DNA of 38,458 nucleotides from Leptospiraceae bacterium (GCA_002717505.1 PBEB01000014.1:122314-160771); one strand, 5' to 3'; positions 23,011 through 32,600 are shown, numbered from the stretch's first letter. Notes: generated from the sequence alone by a model not told the origin. Numbers and translations are program-made.

Positions 23011-24546
23011 TTATTTCACGCTGGCCATGACACTCTGCATTCTCTGAAGCAGGGTTTCCTTGCCCAGAAGCGAAAATAATATTGGAAGCTCCAGGCCATG
23101 CATTTTTCCAGTAGTGGCCACTCGAATCGGCATAAACAGTCCACGGCCCTTTGCACCGGCCTTCTTGCCTGCGCTCTTCATCAATGCAGAATAATCATCG
23201 GGGTGCTCCGGGTTACCGGATTCCAGCTCCTTGCGAAACGCTTCCACTACTTCGGATGCCCCTTCTGCCGTAAGTACGGCTGCGGCTTCATCACTTTCTG
23301 GTTCCACAGATTTTCGGAAGATTTCCAAAATATAGGGCCCTGCTTCGTCAAGAGTCGTCATATATTCGCGAATGGACCCCAGGGCCTTGATCAGAAGGTC
23401 CTCATCTTCTTTGATTAGCCTGGTAACCTCAGAGTCGGTTTCCAGAAATGGGCGGGCAAAATCATAGAGCTGAGGCAACTCATAATGGCGGATGTATTTC
23501 TGATTGAGCCAGTTGAGTTTACTTTTACCATTGATCCATTTGTTCAGCTCGGAACGTTCCATGGATAGAGGATCAAATTCAGCCTCGGACTTATCGTTTT
23601 CGAAAAAGTCAAACATCGCAGGACTCTTGGAGCACCGATCGATGTCAAACTTGGTGGCAAGGCCACCGTCCGGCAGAAACTCCACTGCATCCTCGGGATA
23701 CCATCCCAGAAGTGCCATGTAATTGACCAGTGCTTCGGAAAGATAGCCCAGATCCCGAAACAGCAATACAGAGGTTGCTCCTCTTCGCTTCGACAATTTC
23801 TTACGATCTGTACCTACAATTTCCGAAATGTGAGCATAAACGGGAAGCTCAAAGTCAAGTGCATTGTGAATCAGGATCTGCCTTGGAGTGTTGGATAGAT
23901 GTCCGACGCCTCGAATTACGTGACTGATCTTCATTTCATGATCATCAATTACGACAGCATAATTGTAAGAAGGAAAGCCGTCCGATTTAACGATTATGAA
24001 ATCGCCAATGAGTCGGGCATCAAACTTCACTCTACCCTGCACCACATCGTCTACCACAACTTCGGATGGATCCACTTTAAACCGGATGGCATAGGGCTCT
24101 CCAGCATCCTTCTTTGCCTGCACCTCCTCGCTTGAGAGGTTTCTGCACTTACCATCATAGACGTGAGGCACTCCCAGCATTTTAGAGCGACTCTGCTTTT
24201 GTTCCAGCTCTTCGCTTGTGCAAAAGCAAGGATAGGCTATTCCCTTTTCGATCAAGGATTCTGTGTATCCACTGTAGCGGTCCAGACGGTCCGATTGTCG
24301 ATAAGGACCATGAGGTCCACCTTCGCGCACACCCTCATCGGCTTTTATTCCGAGCCAATCCAGAGAATCCAGGATGATGTCTTCGGACTCCTTTGTAGAC
24401 CGCTCTTGATCCGTATCTTCGACCCGAAGCACGAAAGAGCCACCGCAAGCTTTCGCATAGAGATAATTGAAGAGTGCCGTTCTGGCTCCTCCAATGTGCA
24501 AAAAACCGCTCGGGGACGGTGCAAACCTAGTTCTGACTTCAGACAT
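23011..24546 (-). CDS. gltX: Glutamate-tRNA ligase
   Basis: Charges tRNA-Glu with glutamate for translation. 511 residues. The class-I signatures are present: RFAPSPSGFLHIGGARTALF (7-26, HIGH-like HIGG) and KLSKRRG (250-256, KMSKS-like). RVEDTDQERS (41-50) and the Zn-region-like CFCTSEEL follow the usual order. The C-terminal anticodon-binding helical region runs from about 330. It starts 6 bases after the stop of a small lipoprotein gene, so it is transcribed with that lipoprotein pair and probably the methyltransferase gene. I cannot tell a discriminating from a non-discriminating GluRS by eye. Confidence 0.97.
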   Translation of the reverse strand: MSEVRTRFAPSPSGFLHIGGARTALFNYLYAKACGGSFVLRVEDTDQERSTKESEDIILDSLDWLGIKADEGVREGGPHGPYRQSDRLDRYSGYTESLIEKGIAYPCFCTSEELEQKQSRSKMLGVPHVYDGKCRNLSSEEVQAKKDAGEPYAIRFKVDPSEVVVDDVVQGRVKFDARLIGDFIIVKSDGFPSYNYAVVIDDHEMKISHVIRGVGHLSNTPRQILIHNALDFELPVYAHISEIVGTDRKKLSKRRGATSVLLFRDLGYLSEALVNYMALLGWYPEDAVEFLPDGGLATKFDIDRCSKSPAMFDFFENDKSEAEFDPLSMERSELNKWINGKSKLNWLNQKYIRHYELPQLYDFARPFLETDSEVTRLIKEDEDLLIKALGSIREYMTTLDEAGPYILEIFRKSVEPESDEAAAVLTAEGASEVVEAFRKELESGNPEHPDDYSALMKSAGKKAGAKGRGLFMPIRVATTGKMHGLELPILFSLLGKETLLQRMQSVMASVK

Positions 24547-24552
24547 GTATAC

Positions 24553-24960
24553 CTACCAGATCCGTTTAAACTCTTCGCGTAATCCTATCTTGTGGACCTG
24601 AAAGACGACGCCCCAGTATTCGTCATTGATCGGGTCCACTCGTACGACGCGGCCATAATTGTTAATGATCGCTTCCAGTCTGACTTTTCCCTGATATGTG
24701 GGATATCGCGGCAAAAAGGGCTCACGGGTGATCAGTTCCATGGCGCGTAGCCTTCCCTTTTTCAATCCGTTTACCTGAGCTTCCTGCCGGGTAGTAGCGA
24801 AGATTTGCATGTAGACCTGGTATGTATTACTGGATATCATACCGGATCGCTTGAACTCAGGAGGCAATTCCTGGAGCTCTCGCAGAGTATCTTCGGTGGA
24901 GCTACAGAAACCTGACAGTGCGCAGATGAGGATGAGAAGGGATATTCTAAATGACTTCAT
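24553..24960 (-). CDS. Small lipoprotein
   Basis: 135 residues. Residues 1-18 are a signal peptide with lipobox LSGFC, so Cys19 is the probable lipid anchor. The mature part contains EFKRSGMISSNTYQVYMQI, a Lys/Arg-rich helix (QEAQVNGLKKGRLRAMELI) and beta-like segments (VRLEAIINNYGRVVRVDPI, YWGVVFQVHKIGL). The family is not recognised. Its ATG overlaps the stop of the upstream lipoprotein by 4 bases, and gltX begins 6 bases after its own stop. The two lipoproteins look like partners. Confidence 0.75.
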   Translation of the reverse strand: MKSFRISLLILICALSGFCSSTEDTLRELQELPPEFKRSGMISSNTYQVYMQIFATTRQEAQVNGLKKGRLRAMELITREPFLPRYPTYQGKVRLEAIINNYGRVVRVDPINDEYWGVVFQVHKIGLREEFKRIW

Positions 24961-25562
24961 GGAAACAATGGGGAAACGGTGTCGCCCTGGGTATTCTTTT
25001 CGGATCGCTTTTGCCAGGTCCGTTCATAGCTTTCCGGGCGAAAGCTCAAATCAGTGGATTTGACTTCATCCATCAAATCCGATTCGCGAATTCGAAAGAC
25101 CACTGTGCAAACATTGCCATCGCTGGTATCCTGTAAAGCAATGTAACCCTTTTGCAGAATCGAGGCAAAGTCAATGGTTGCCAGGAATAGATCCCTTTCG
25201 GAGAACTGTACCGGATAGTCCTGATCAAAGCTGGCGCGATTGCCAGTCACCGGTACCGGTGGAATACTCAAGCGGGCATGCAGAAAAATGCGGGCCATCC
25301 GAAATTGAGCCTTTTCCAGGGCTTTTTGGGCGCAGATTCGGTCCCTCTGCACCTTTCCAGAGTCAGCCAGAGACTCAGCTTTGCCCCGGGTCTGAACAAT
25401 GTCCCGGGCCAGAAACCCTTCCTCTTCCAGGTTATACAGAGCGTATCGCTTATAGATAACGTCTGATGGTTCCCAGAAGCGACAGCCACCGGTCAGCAGC
25501 AGGATGCATACCAGAAAGGGGAGTAGTCTCCCGGTGAAGAAGGATGGATTCCTGGCTGGCAT
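24957..25562 (-). CDS. Lipoprotein, partner of the following small lipoprotein
   Basis: About 201 residues from ATG 25562, giving a 27-residue signal peptide ending LLLTGGC (Cys28 lipid anchor). A TTG at 25622 with an AGAGG upstream would add 20 residues and make an unusually long signal, so I prefer the ATG, although its ribosome binding site (GGTGGG) is immediate. The mature part has a helical Ala/Lys/Glu/Arg-rich stretch (RGKAESLADSGKVQRDRI, KALEKAQFRMARIFL) and ends in a beta-like section with VCTVVFRIRESDLMDEV. The stop overlaps the next gene by 4 bases. The family is not recognised; both proteins may sit in the periplasm on the same membrane. Confidence 0.75.
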   Translation of the reverse strand: MPARNPSFFTGRLLPFLVCILLLTGGCRFWEPSDVIYKRYALYNLEEEGFLARDIVQTRGKAESLADSGKVQRDRICAQKALEKAQFRMARIFLHARLSIPPVPVTGNRASFDQDYPVQFSERDLFLATIDFASILQKGYIALQDTSDGNVCTVVFRIRESDLMDEVKSTDLSFRPESYERTWQKRSEKNTQGDTVSPLFP

Positions 25563-25646
25563 CCCACCGGATGCAATCGGATTATTCGCATGTCCACCGG
25601 GTCGCACCCGGAAAGGCTGCAACCGGTCCTCTGGGAAGCAAGCGAA

Positions 25647-26834
25647 TTATGGTCTTTCCAGCAGGGCAACCAGCTCTGCATGGGGGGTACCCGGAAAGAA
25701 ATCAAACCAGTGCAATTTACTGAGTTGGAAACCGCCACGCTCCAGAATTCCTACATCCCGATTCAGGGTCTGCGGGTTGCAAGATGAATAGAGCAATACT
25801 CGAGCTTTGCTGCTGCTAATCCAGTGAACCAGCTTTTCCTTTAGTCCTGCCCTGGGTGGATTGGCGATTATCAATGATTCCGGCGCCGGATCGGGGAATT
25901 GTTTTCCCAGGAACTGGGCTACATTGGAGCGATAAAGATCTGTACTCTGCAAACGCGCTTTGATTCCTGCTGCGCGAAAATTTGATTTTCCTTTCTCTAA
26001 AGCTGGACCGTAGGATTCCGCCCCGTAATATCTGACCTTACCTTCTTTTGCGGTACTTCGGGCTCTGAGGAGCATATAACCGCCAATCAATCCAGCCCCA
26101 CAAAACAATTCATAAATCCCCTGCTCCGGGCTACCATGAAGGTATGGTCTGGCCAGATCGTACATCGTCTCCAGCCATGGCGCTATGAGAAAACGATTCG
26201 CCTGAGAAAAGCCTGTGGAGGGAAGACGCCAGCTGAACTCCATGCCAGGTAAAGGGATGGCATCCTTTTGCCGGGAGCCCGCAGCTTTTTCGGTGAGGCA
26301 ATCGCGCAGCTCCAGTTCTTCTTCGGTACGAAGCCGGCGATTCAGCGTTTCAGATAGATTCATGCAGCCGATGCTGGGCAACTCAACAATTTCATTGGTA
26401 TGCAGCGAAAAGAATCCTCTGCTGTTTTTATCAGAGTGCAATCGCACCTGGTTACGATAATGATTTCGCGGACCGGTCTTTACTTGCATCGATTCCAGTT
26501 GGGGTGCGAGAAACTTCTGTTCCGTTAAAAGAGAAAGCTTTAGTTGCACTTCCTCTTCGTAATCCATATGACGAAAGCTGCATCCTCCGCAGGCAGGAAA
26601 TACCGGACAGTCCGGTGCGATCCTGCCAACTGCCGGTTCCAGAACCTCTTCGCAAATCGCGAAGAAATGCTGGGAGCGCTCTTTGACTATGCGAATTCGC
26701 ACTGTTTCACCGGGCAGCGCTCCATGCACGAAAACGGTGCGCCCATCCATATGGGCCAGGGCCAAACCGTTCTGGACCCACTTTTCTATGTGAACGGTTG
26801 CCTGAGGAGAATGCTCCGAATCTGTTTCATTCAT
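25647..26834 (-). CDS. RlmD/TrmA-type RNA (uracil-5-)-methyltransferase
   Basis: Methylates C5 of a uridine in rRNA or tRNA using SAM. 395 residues. An N-terminal TRAM RNA-binding domain (residues 15-65, VQNGLALAHMDGRTVFVHGALPGETV) is followed by the iron-sulfur motif with Cys76, Cys82 and Cys85 (CPVFPACGGC) and a fourth Cys at 156. The SAM motif ELFCGAGLIGG lies near 245, catalytic-loop NPPRAGL near 327, and nucleophile Cys352 in YSSCNP. The cluster and TRAM domain favour RlmD or RlmC; I cannot choose the target base from sequence alone. It is followed by two lipoproteins and gltX. Confidence 0.92.
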   Translation of the reverse strand: MNETDSEHSPQATVHIEKWVQNGLALAHMDGRTVFVHGALPGETVRIRIVKERSQHFFAICEEVLEPAVGRIAPDCPVFPACGGCSFRHMDYEEEVQLKLSLLTEQKFLAPQLESMQVKTGPRNHYRNQVRLHSDKNSRGFFSLHTNEIVELPSIGCMNLSETLNRRLRTEEELELRDCLTEKAAGSRQKDAIPLPGMEFSWRLPSTGFSQANRFLIAPWLETMYDLARPYLHGSPEQGIYELFCGAGLIGGYMLLRARSTAKEGKVRYYGAESYGPALEKGKSNFRAAGIKARLQSTDLYRSNVAQFLGKQFPDPAPESLIIANPPRAGLKEKLVHWISSSKARVLLYSSCNPQTLNRDVGILERGGFQLSKLHWFDFFPGTPHAELVALLERP

Positions 26835-26954
26835 AATTTTGGAATGGTAATGCCCTGATGTCTCCGTTCACAGATCTACATAGATTGCGCCACGGCTGTT
26901 GTATTGGAGAATGTAGTCTCCAAAAGTCTATGACCTGGAACGGATTTCGAGGCT

Positions 26955-27209
26955 CTAGAAAAGTGCATCCTGCTCTTTTTCAGGAATGGGTTCCACCGAA
27001 ACGCTGCCATCTTCCTGCTTTTTGATGTATTCTAGCTTCTTCTCAGCGGTTTCAAGAATGGATGTGCAGATCTTCTTAAGCTCCATTCCCTTCTCATAAG
27101 CTTTAATGGAGTCATCCAGAGTTAATTCGCCACTTTCCAGGCTTCGGGTGATCTCCTCCAGCTGCTGCAATGCTTCTTCAAAGGATATATTTTCTTTCTT
27201 CTTCGCCAT
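26955..27209 (-). CDS. xseB: Exodeoxyribonuclease VII small subunit
   Basis: 84 residues, the typical size. The family pattern is clear: ISFEEALQQLEEITRSLESGELTLDDSIKAYEKGMEL near residues 8-45, then a helix with CTSILETAEKKLEYI. ATG 27209 is used because CTGGAG stands 7 bases before it; an ATG at 27224 would add five residues. XseB partners the XseA catalytic subunit to chop single-stranded DNA, and xseA is not in this window. The GlmU-like gene ends 52 bases upstream. Confidence 0.93.
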   Translation of the reverse strand: MAKKKENISFEEALQQLEEITRSLESGELTLDDSIKAYEKGMELKKICTSILETAEKKLEYIKKQEDGSVSVEPIPEKEQDALF

Positions 27210-27261
27210 TGTTAACTCCAGCATGGTTCAACGCATTACTCGGCCAATCGCTTTCGCTTCC

Positions 27262-28479
27262 TTAGATTCCATCGCCCAGAAAGTCCAGATTCTCCGGATG
27301 ATTCCCGGACACCAGACGATGAATCAGCGTTGGCATCTCTGCATCCAGGCTCTGACTTCTACGGGCAAAGATCTTTTCGCAATCTGCAATAAACCGATCC
27401 GTCTGATACCGTCGGCCGGTAAGGCCCCAGGAAAGCGGATACAGGTATTTGGGAGGATGTCCACCAAAAACGTTACTTCCCGCATCCAGCACCGTTCCGG
27501 TATTAATCATTGTACCAATGGCTGTCTTTACACAGTCTCCAAGGATGGATCCAAATTTAATGCGGCCGGTAGATACTTCTACGATTTCGCTATCATAATC
27601 TGGGAACTGATCTACCGGAAGCTTCAGCCGGATTTCACCGTAGTTATTCTTGAGATCTGATGTTGTAGTCAGAGCCCCCAGGTTCACCCAGCTACCGATT
27701 ATACTGTGACCCACGAATCCTTCATGATGCTTGTTTGTGAAGTCTCCCAGAATAGAATTCTCCACTTCGCCTCCCAGCCTGCAGCCAGCCCCCAGCAGAT
27801 TTCCGCCAGTAAGCCTGAGGTTATCCAGGCGGCATCCAGGACCTGCATACAGTGGGCCCTCCAGAAAGGAGAATGCACTGATCTTTACATCCTGGTCCAG
27901 AATAACAGGTCCGTTCCGGGCATCCAACACCACACCGGGACCGACTTCGCAGGATGGATGAACCATGAGGTTTCCCGGATTTCCAAGTACAGATACGCCA
28001 GAAAGATTATGGTAGGAGCCGGTCAGCCATTGCCATCTGGCAAGCTCGATATCGGCCACAGCCCCAGAATCCCGAGCGCGGGCAATCAGGTCCAGGTCCT
28101 GCTGCAGGCATCCATCGATGTCGTCTAGAATGCGAAAAAGTGACAGGCTGGATGTTGTGCGGATTTCAATTCCTGGTTTCTGCGATAGAATCTGTATTTC
28201 TTTCTCGGGTCGGCCCCGATCGTCGGCAGCCAGGTGCAGTGGATCCGACAGTGGCAGGCTCTGGAGAGCCGTGGCCCCGAGAGTCTTTGCGAAAATTCCT
28301 TCGAGCTCGGGATCTGGATGATAATAGAGTAATCGACTGGATGGGAACTCCAATCGAATGCGCTCCCATTCGCTTAGCAGCCCTGTGCGAAAACGAAAGA
28401 TGCTGTGAAATCTGCTGAGGGGTCGATGCTCCAGCAGGCCTCGCTCAATAAGTAGAATGTCCGGCTTTCTGGATGACAT
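27262..28479 (-). CDS. GlmU-like sugar-1-phosphate nucleotidyl/acetyl-transferase family protein
   Basis: 405 residues of the alternative GlmU type seen mainly in Bacteroidetes-like lineages. The N-terminus, HRPLSRFHSIFRFRTGLLSEWERI (residues 18-41), corresponds to the RPLTxTRPxxxLRxGILT signature of that group. The second half (about 165-390) is a left-handed beta helix of hexapeptide repeats: VHPSCEVGPGVVLDA, VKISAFSFLEGPLYAGPGCRL, GGEVENSILGDFTNKHHEGFVGHSIIG, NLGALTTTSDLKNNYGEI, CVKTAIGTMINTGTVLDAG. It likely makes UDP-GlcNAc from GlcN-1-phosphate, or does only the acetyl or uridyl step. It follows glmS by 20 bases, which supports the pathway role. There is no obvious ribosome binding site, so coupling to glmS is likely. 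Confidence 0.85.
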   Translation of the reverse strand: MSSRKPDILLIERGLLEHRPLSRFHSIFRFRTGLLSEWERIRLEFPSSRLLYYHPDPELEGIFAKTLGATALQSLPLSDPLHLAADDRGRPEKEIQILSQKPGIEIRTTSSLSLFRILDDIDGCLQQDLDLIARARDSGAVADIELARWQWLTGSYHNLSGVSVLGNPGNLMVHPSCEVGPGVVLDARNGPVILDQDVKISAFSFLEGPLYAGPGCRLDNLRLTGGNLLGAGCRLGGEVENSILGDFTNKHHEGFVGHSIIGSWVNLGALTTTSDLKNNYGEIRLKLPVDQFPDYDSEIVEVSTGRIKFGSILGDCVKTAIGTMINTGTVLDAGSNVFGGHPPKYLYPLSWGLTGRRYQTDRFIADCEKIFARRSQSLDAEMPTLIHRLVSGNHPENLDFLGDGI

Positions 28480-28499
28480 ACGGAATCAAATGATCCCGG

Positions 28500-30332
28500 T
28501 TACTCCACTGTTACGGACTTGGCCAGATTTCTGGGCTGATCCGGTTCGCATCCCCTTTCGAGAGCTACATAGTAGGCCAGCAACTGCAACGGAATAACCG
28601 AGAGGATAGGAGTAAGGTAATCCGGACAGTTCGGTATGGTAAAGCAGAAATCCGACATGGCAGGCACAGTCTCATCGCCTTCTGTGACTATAGAGAGGAT
28701 CTTTCCTTTTCTGGAGCGCACTTCCTCTATGTTGGATACCATCTTTTCGTAGATTTCTGTTTTTGGAGCCAGGCAGACTACGGGCACTTCATCGGTAATC
28801 AATGCAATAGGACCATGCTTGAATTCACCACCGGCATAGCCAGAGGCATGGATGTAGGAGACTTCCTTGAGCTTCAATGCTCCTTCCAGCGCAGTAGGAT
28901 GATTGAAATGCCGACCGAGGAATACAAAGTCCTTGGTTGTGCGAAAATGCGTGGCCATCTCCTTGATTTCATCTGCTTTTTCCAGGATTGCCTCAATCTT
29001 TGCAGGAATCATCCGGATCTCCTGAAACATTTCTTCCCGGTCTTCCTTTTCTGTTAGCCAGCGAACGCCGGACATCATAAGGGAAAAGAAAAGAAGGTGC
29101 ATGATCTGAGCTGTATAAGCCTTGGTAGAAGCTACCCCGATTTCGGGACCGGCCATAAGGTCGATGTGAGCATCGGATTCATGAGCGATGGTGGATTCAG
29201 TGCGGTTGACAAGAGATAGAACTCGGCAGAATTTTGCCTTCGCTTCGTGGACTCCTGCAAGCGTATCTGCAGTTTCTCCACTCTGGGAAATCGCCATAAC
29301 CAGGGTGTCCCCTTCTGCGATGGGATTTCTGTAGCGAAATTCAGAAGAAATATCTACCTCGGTTGCCACTCTGGCAAACCGCTCCAGATAGATCTTACCC
29401 ACCATGCCAGCATGCCAGGAGGTTCCGGCACTGGTTACAAGAATGCGACCCACTCGACCGAAGAAGTCATTGGACATTTCCATTTCGTCGAATCGAATCT
29501 TGCCTTTTTCATCCATTCGGCGTTCGATAATTCGACGAAGCATATCAGGCTGCTCATAGATTTCCTTGAGCATAAAATGTTCGTAGCCACCTTTGTCCAG
29601 TTCGCTCACCTGCATGGTGATCTTCGTTGTTTCAAAGGATACTTCAGTGCCGTCGGCATCGAACAGATGCATGCCATCTTTATCCATCCAACCCCATTGG
29701 CCGTTCTCAATAATGTATTGCTCTTTTGCCTGGGGAATGACAGCCAGAATATCGCTGGCCAGAAAGGTCTCTCCCGCTCCCTGGCCAAAAACCAGAGGAG
29801 ATCCATCACGGGCGAAGAATCCCTTCTCCGGAAAATCTTCATGCACCAGACAAAAGGAATAACGACCTTCCAGACGGACCACAGATTTGCGAATTGCCTC
29901 CGATAAATCGCCGCATTGCTTCATTTCCTCTTCTATCAGATGAGGAATCACTTCTGTGTCGGTATCGGTATGGAAAAGATGGCCTTTGGCTGAGAGCTCA
30001 TTTCTCAGGATATGATGGTTTTCAATGATTCCGTTGTGTACAAGGGCCAGCTTTTTCTTCCCGTCGGTATGGGGATGGGCATTGCCCTTACTGGGCTGGC
30101 CATGGGTGGCCCAACGCGTATGGCCGATGCCTGCCGGTCCCTCTATAGGATACAGCTTGAGAAGGTCTTCCAGCTCTTTGATCTTGCCTTTCTCTTTGCG
30201 AACTTCAAGTTCGCCTTTGTCGATAGCAGCAATTCCGGCTGAATCATAGCCTCTGTATTCCAGGCGAGTCAATCCCACCAGAAGTACCGAATGCATCGAT
30301 TTTGGGCCTGCGTAGGCCACGATTCCACACAT
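28500..30332 (-). CDS. glmS: Glutamine-fructose-6-phosphate aminotransferase
   Basis: Converts fructose-6-phosphate and glutamine to glucosamine-6-phosphate, the first step of UDP-GlcNAc synthesis. 610 residues, the normal length. Cys2 is the glutaminase nucleophile (MCGIVAYAG). The N-terminal amidotransferase domain (GHTRWATHGQPS, HNGIIENH) is followed by two SIS sugar-phosphate domains (SAGTSWHAGM, SQSGETADTLAG, STKAYTAQ, EFKHGPIAL) and the conserved C-terminus NLAKSVTVE. It lies with the GlmU-like gene downstream and a GlmM-like gene about 600 bases upstream. No glmS ribozyme-like structure was evident in the leader. Confidence 0.98.
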   Translation of the reverse strand: MCGIVAYAGPKSMHSVLLVGLTRLEYRGYDSAGIAAIDKGELEVRKEKGKIKELEDLLKLYPIEGPAGIGHTRWATHGQPSKGNAHPHTDGKKKLALVHNGIIENHHILRNELSAKGHLFHTDTDTEVIPHLIEEEMKQCGDLSEAIRKSVVRLEGRYSFCLVHEDFPEKGFFARDGSPLVFGQGAGETFLASDILAVIPQAKEQYIIENGQWGWMDKDGMHLFDADGTEVSFETTKITMQVSELDKGGYEHFMLKEIYEQPDMLRRIIERRMDEKGKIRFDEMEMSNDFFGRVGRILVTSAGTSWHAGMVGKIYLERFARVATEVDISSEFRYRNPIAEGDTLVMAISQSGETADTLAGVHEAKAKFCRVLSLVNRTESTIAHESDAHIDLMAGPEIGVASTKAYTAQIMHLLFFSLMMSGVRWLTEKEDREEMFQEIRMIPAKIEAILEKADEIKEMATHFRTTKDFVFLGRHFNHPTALEGALKLKEVSYIHASGYAGGEFKHGPIALITDEVPVVCLAPKTEIYEKMVSNIEEVRSRKGKILSIVTEGDETVPAMSDFCFTIPNCPDYLTPILSVIPLQLLAYYVALERGCEPDQPRNLAKSVTVE

Positions 30333-30458
30333 GCCTGGCAGATTTTGATCGATGGATTTTGGAGCAAGTAGGAAAGAGCACCAAATTCGACTTGATTTGG
30401 CTAAACATTATTTGTGTAAGCCAGGAAGTACACTGTAGCGTTTTGGATACAGATCAAA

Positions 30459-30845
30459 TTAAGAGAGATTCTGATGAATGGAAGGCAACTGCATGGAGCC
30501 TCTCTGGGCCCCCTTGCCAATTTTCGCCAGACTCGGAAGAATAAAGACCAGCGCTGTGAAGAAAGCAATCTTCGCTGCTGAACGCAGGTTACGGAAATTC
30601 TTTCCGATCATAAACAGAGCAACCACCACTGCCGTCAGAATAAGGGGAGCCAGGAAGTTTCCCAATGCGAAACCTATGGCCGCTTCACGATTCCCGGAGA
30701 AATCTTTGATATTCGTAGCGAAGGAAAGAAATCCGGCAATAATCAGCATGAGAATGGCCCCGAGGACCCAGAGTACCGTTCCACCGGTAGATTTTTCCGG
30801 TTTCTGATAGACCGGTTCCTGGCTGGTTTGATTCCCTTCGTTCAT
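30459..30845 (-). CDS. Small integral membrane protein
   Basis: 128 residues. Three probable membrane helices: about 22-45 (GTVLWVLGAILMLIIAGFL), 58-83 (IGFALGNFLAPLILTAVVVALF) and 90-109 (AAKIAFFTALVFILPSLA). The N-terminus is hydrophilic and Pro/Lys-rich, and a short basic and polar tail ends the chain. AAGGAG stands 6 bases before ATG 30845, a strong ribosome binding site. No family assigned. It sits between the GlmM-like gene and glmS in the same direction, with 98 bases to the former and 126 to the latter. Confidence 0.75.
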   Translation of the reverse strand: MNEGNQTSQEPVYQKPEKSTGGTVLWVLGAILMLIIAGFLSFATNIKDFSGNREAAIGFALGNFLAPLILTAVVVALFMIGKNFRNLRSAAKIAFFTALVFILPSLAKIGKGAQRGSMQLPSIHQNLS

Positions 30846-30943
30846 TGAGTGCTCCTTATGTCAGCAGCATCCTACTCTATGAGGGGCCGTCAAATATCTT
30901 TCGCATTCAATCGTCTAAAATACTTACCGAAGCCATCCGGAAT

Positions 30944-32395
30944 CTACTTTCGAATGCCCAGAGCCTTTCGCGCCGCCTGATACAGGGTCTCCAGGTCTGA
31001 AGCATTTCGACCTTCTACAATCAATCGGACCACCGGCTCTGTGTTGCTGGCTCTCAAATGAACCCAGCCTTCGGGAAAGCCCAACCATAATCCATCTCTT
31101 TCATCCACCGTTGCCCGTTGTCCCATAGACTTTTTGAGCTTGCGGAAAGCTTCGGGAATCCTCGGGCGCTTCATTTCAATCTTTTCTTTTCGCATATGAA
31201 TGGCCGGTAAATTCTGAAGCATTCCATCCAGACCAGAAATGTTAAACTGCGCCATGGCCGAAAGAATCCATGCAGCACCCGCCAGAGAGTCTCGACCGAA
31301 TGAAGGCAGAGCGGGATCGATTACGCCTCCGTTCCCTTCTCCACCGAAAAGGGCTTTTGTGGAAAGCATTTGTTCTACAACATTTGCTTCGCCCACCGGA
31401 GAACGAGCGAATTTCAATCCTGCTTCTTCGGCCACAAGAGAGGTTAGAAGCGAGGAAGACAGGTTTACTACAACTCCGCCCTTTTTTCCTCGCCCGGCAT
31501 CCTCTTTCTTGCCGGGGCCGGAGCGAAGACTCTGAACATAGCCCATCAGAGACAGGGGTAGAGTATATTCTTCATTGATGGCCCCGGCTATAGCAGTTCC
31601 AGGCACCAGACGATCCGCATCGGGATCCAGAGCGAAGCCGGCTGCGACCTTCTCTTTCTGGCATAGCTTACCGAACTCTTTTAACGCAGCAGGCGTAGGT
31701 TCCGGCGGTCGTGGAAATCCAGAGCTCTTTTCGCAATTCAGCCGAATCACCTTGCAGCCCAATGCTTCCAGAAGTGCCGGCATGGCCTCTCGCCCTGCAC
31801 CGCTCACGGCATCCACTACCACTCTGTATTTCTTTTTTCGAATCTGATTAACGTTAGGAATCCTTTTTAGTATGGAATTGATATGCAGGGAAGCGCCATC
31901 CACCTGAGAATACTGCCCCAACTTGGCCGGCCCTACCGTTGTATCCACTGCCTGAACCAGCGCCGCTTTCCAGGCCTCCAGCTCCGAGGCTCCAAAAAAG
32001 AACCCTCCCTTTTTCAGGAACTTCAGACCATTCCATTGAATCGGATTGTGCGAAGCGGTAACAATAATCCCGGCGGAGGCCTTTTTTTGATTCAATGCTG
32101 CTTTTACTGTGGGAGTGGGAGCCAGACCAGTATCCAGAATATCCTTTCCAGACAATTTCAATATCCCAAGGATCAGCTCTCGAATTGCCGGGCCGGAAGG
32201 TCGGGCATCGTTTCCAAGCACAATGGTTTTGCCCTGAATGGCAGCAAAGGATTGAATAAAACTGGCAAGGTGGTCCGGACGCAGTCCGCCAGGCAGAGTG
32301 CCCCGAATCCCGGACACAGATACCATGAGCTCGCCCGCATCCACGGACTTCTGTACCGAGGGAGGTAGCGCGATGTTCTTTTTTCTGGATGCCAT
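30944..32395 (-). CDS. Phosphohexomutase, probably phosphoglucosamine mutase (GlmM-like)
   Basis: Moves phosphate between C6 and C1 of a hexosamine or hexose. About 483 residues. The phosphoserine loop TASHNPIQWNGLKF has the active Ser near residue 115. The metal-binding loop DPDADRL is near 257-263, the sugar-binding loop GEGNGGVIDP near 350, and the phosphate-binding RASNTEPVVR near 455. Placement near glmS and the GlmU-like gene argues for glucosamine-phosphate as substrate, but phosphoglucomutase or phosphomannomutase activity cannot be excluded. ATG 32395 is preferred; a TTG 15 bases earlier is also in frame. The gene is read away from tRNA-Leu, with about 120 bases between them. Confidence 0.85.
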   Translation of the reverse strand: MASRKKNIALPPSVQKSVDAGELMVSVSGIRGTLPGGLRPDHLASFIQSFAAIQGKTIVLGNDARPSGPAIRELILGILKLSGKDILDTGLAPTPTVKAALNQKKASAGIIVTASHNPIQWNGLKFLKKGGFFFGASELEAWKAALVQAVDTTVGPAKLGQYSQVDGASLHINSILKRIPNVNQIRKKKYRVVVDAVSGAGREAMPALLEALGCKVIRLNCEKSSGFPRPPEPTPAALKEFGKLCQKEKVAAGFALDPDADRLVPGTAIAGAINEEYTLPLSLMGYVQSLRSGPGKKEDAGRGKKGGVVVNLSSSLLTSLVAEEAGLKFARSPVGEANVVEQMLSTKALFGGEGNGGVIDPALPSFGRDSLAGAAWILSAMAQFNISGLDGMLQNLPAIHMRKEKIEMKRPRIPEAFRKLKKSMGQRATVDERDGLWLGFPEGWVHLRASNTEPVVRLIVEGRNASDLETLYQAARKALGIRK

Positions 32396-32515
32396 AATGC
32401 ATGCCTGCAAGCCCGGTCAGAATGTCCAGCCGTTCCAGAGTTTCCGAAATGGAGTGCTCCTGCTCTTTCGGGGATTTTACTCGACCGCACAGCGCTGAGA
32501 AAAATTCTATGCTCA

Positions 32516-32600
<85 letters not shown>

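Noticed and set aside
30333-30458. glmS ribozyme or GlcN6P-responsive leader upstream of glmS
   Set aside because: The 126-base gap shows no recognisable ribozyme core; such elements are mostly in Gram-positive bacteria.
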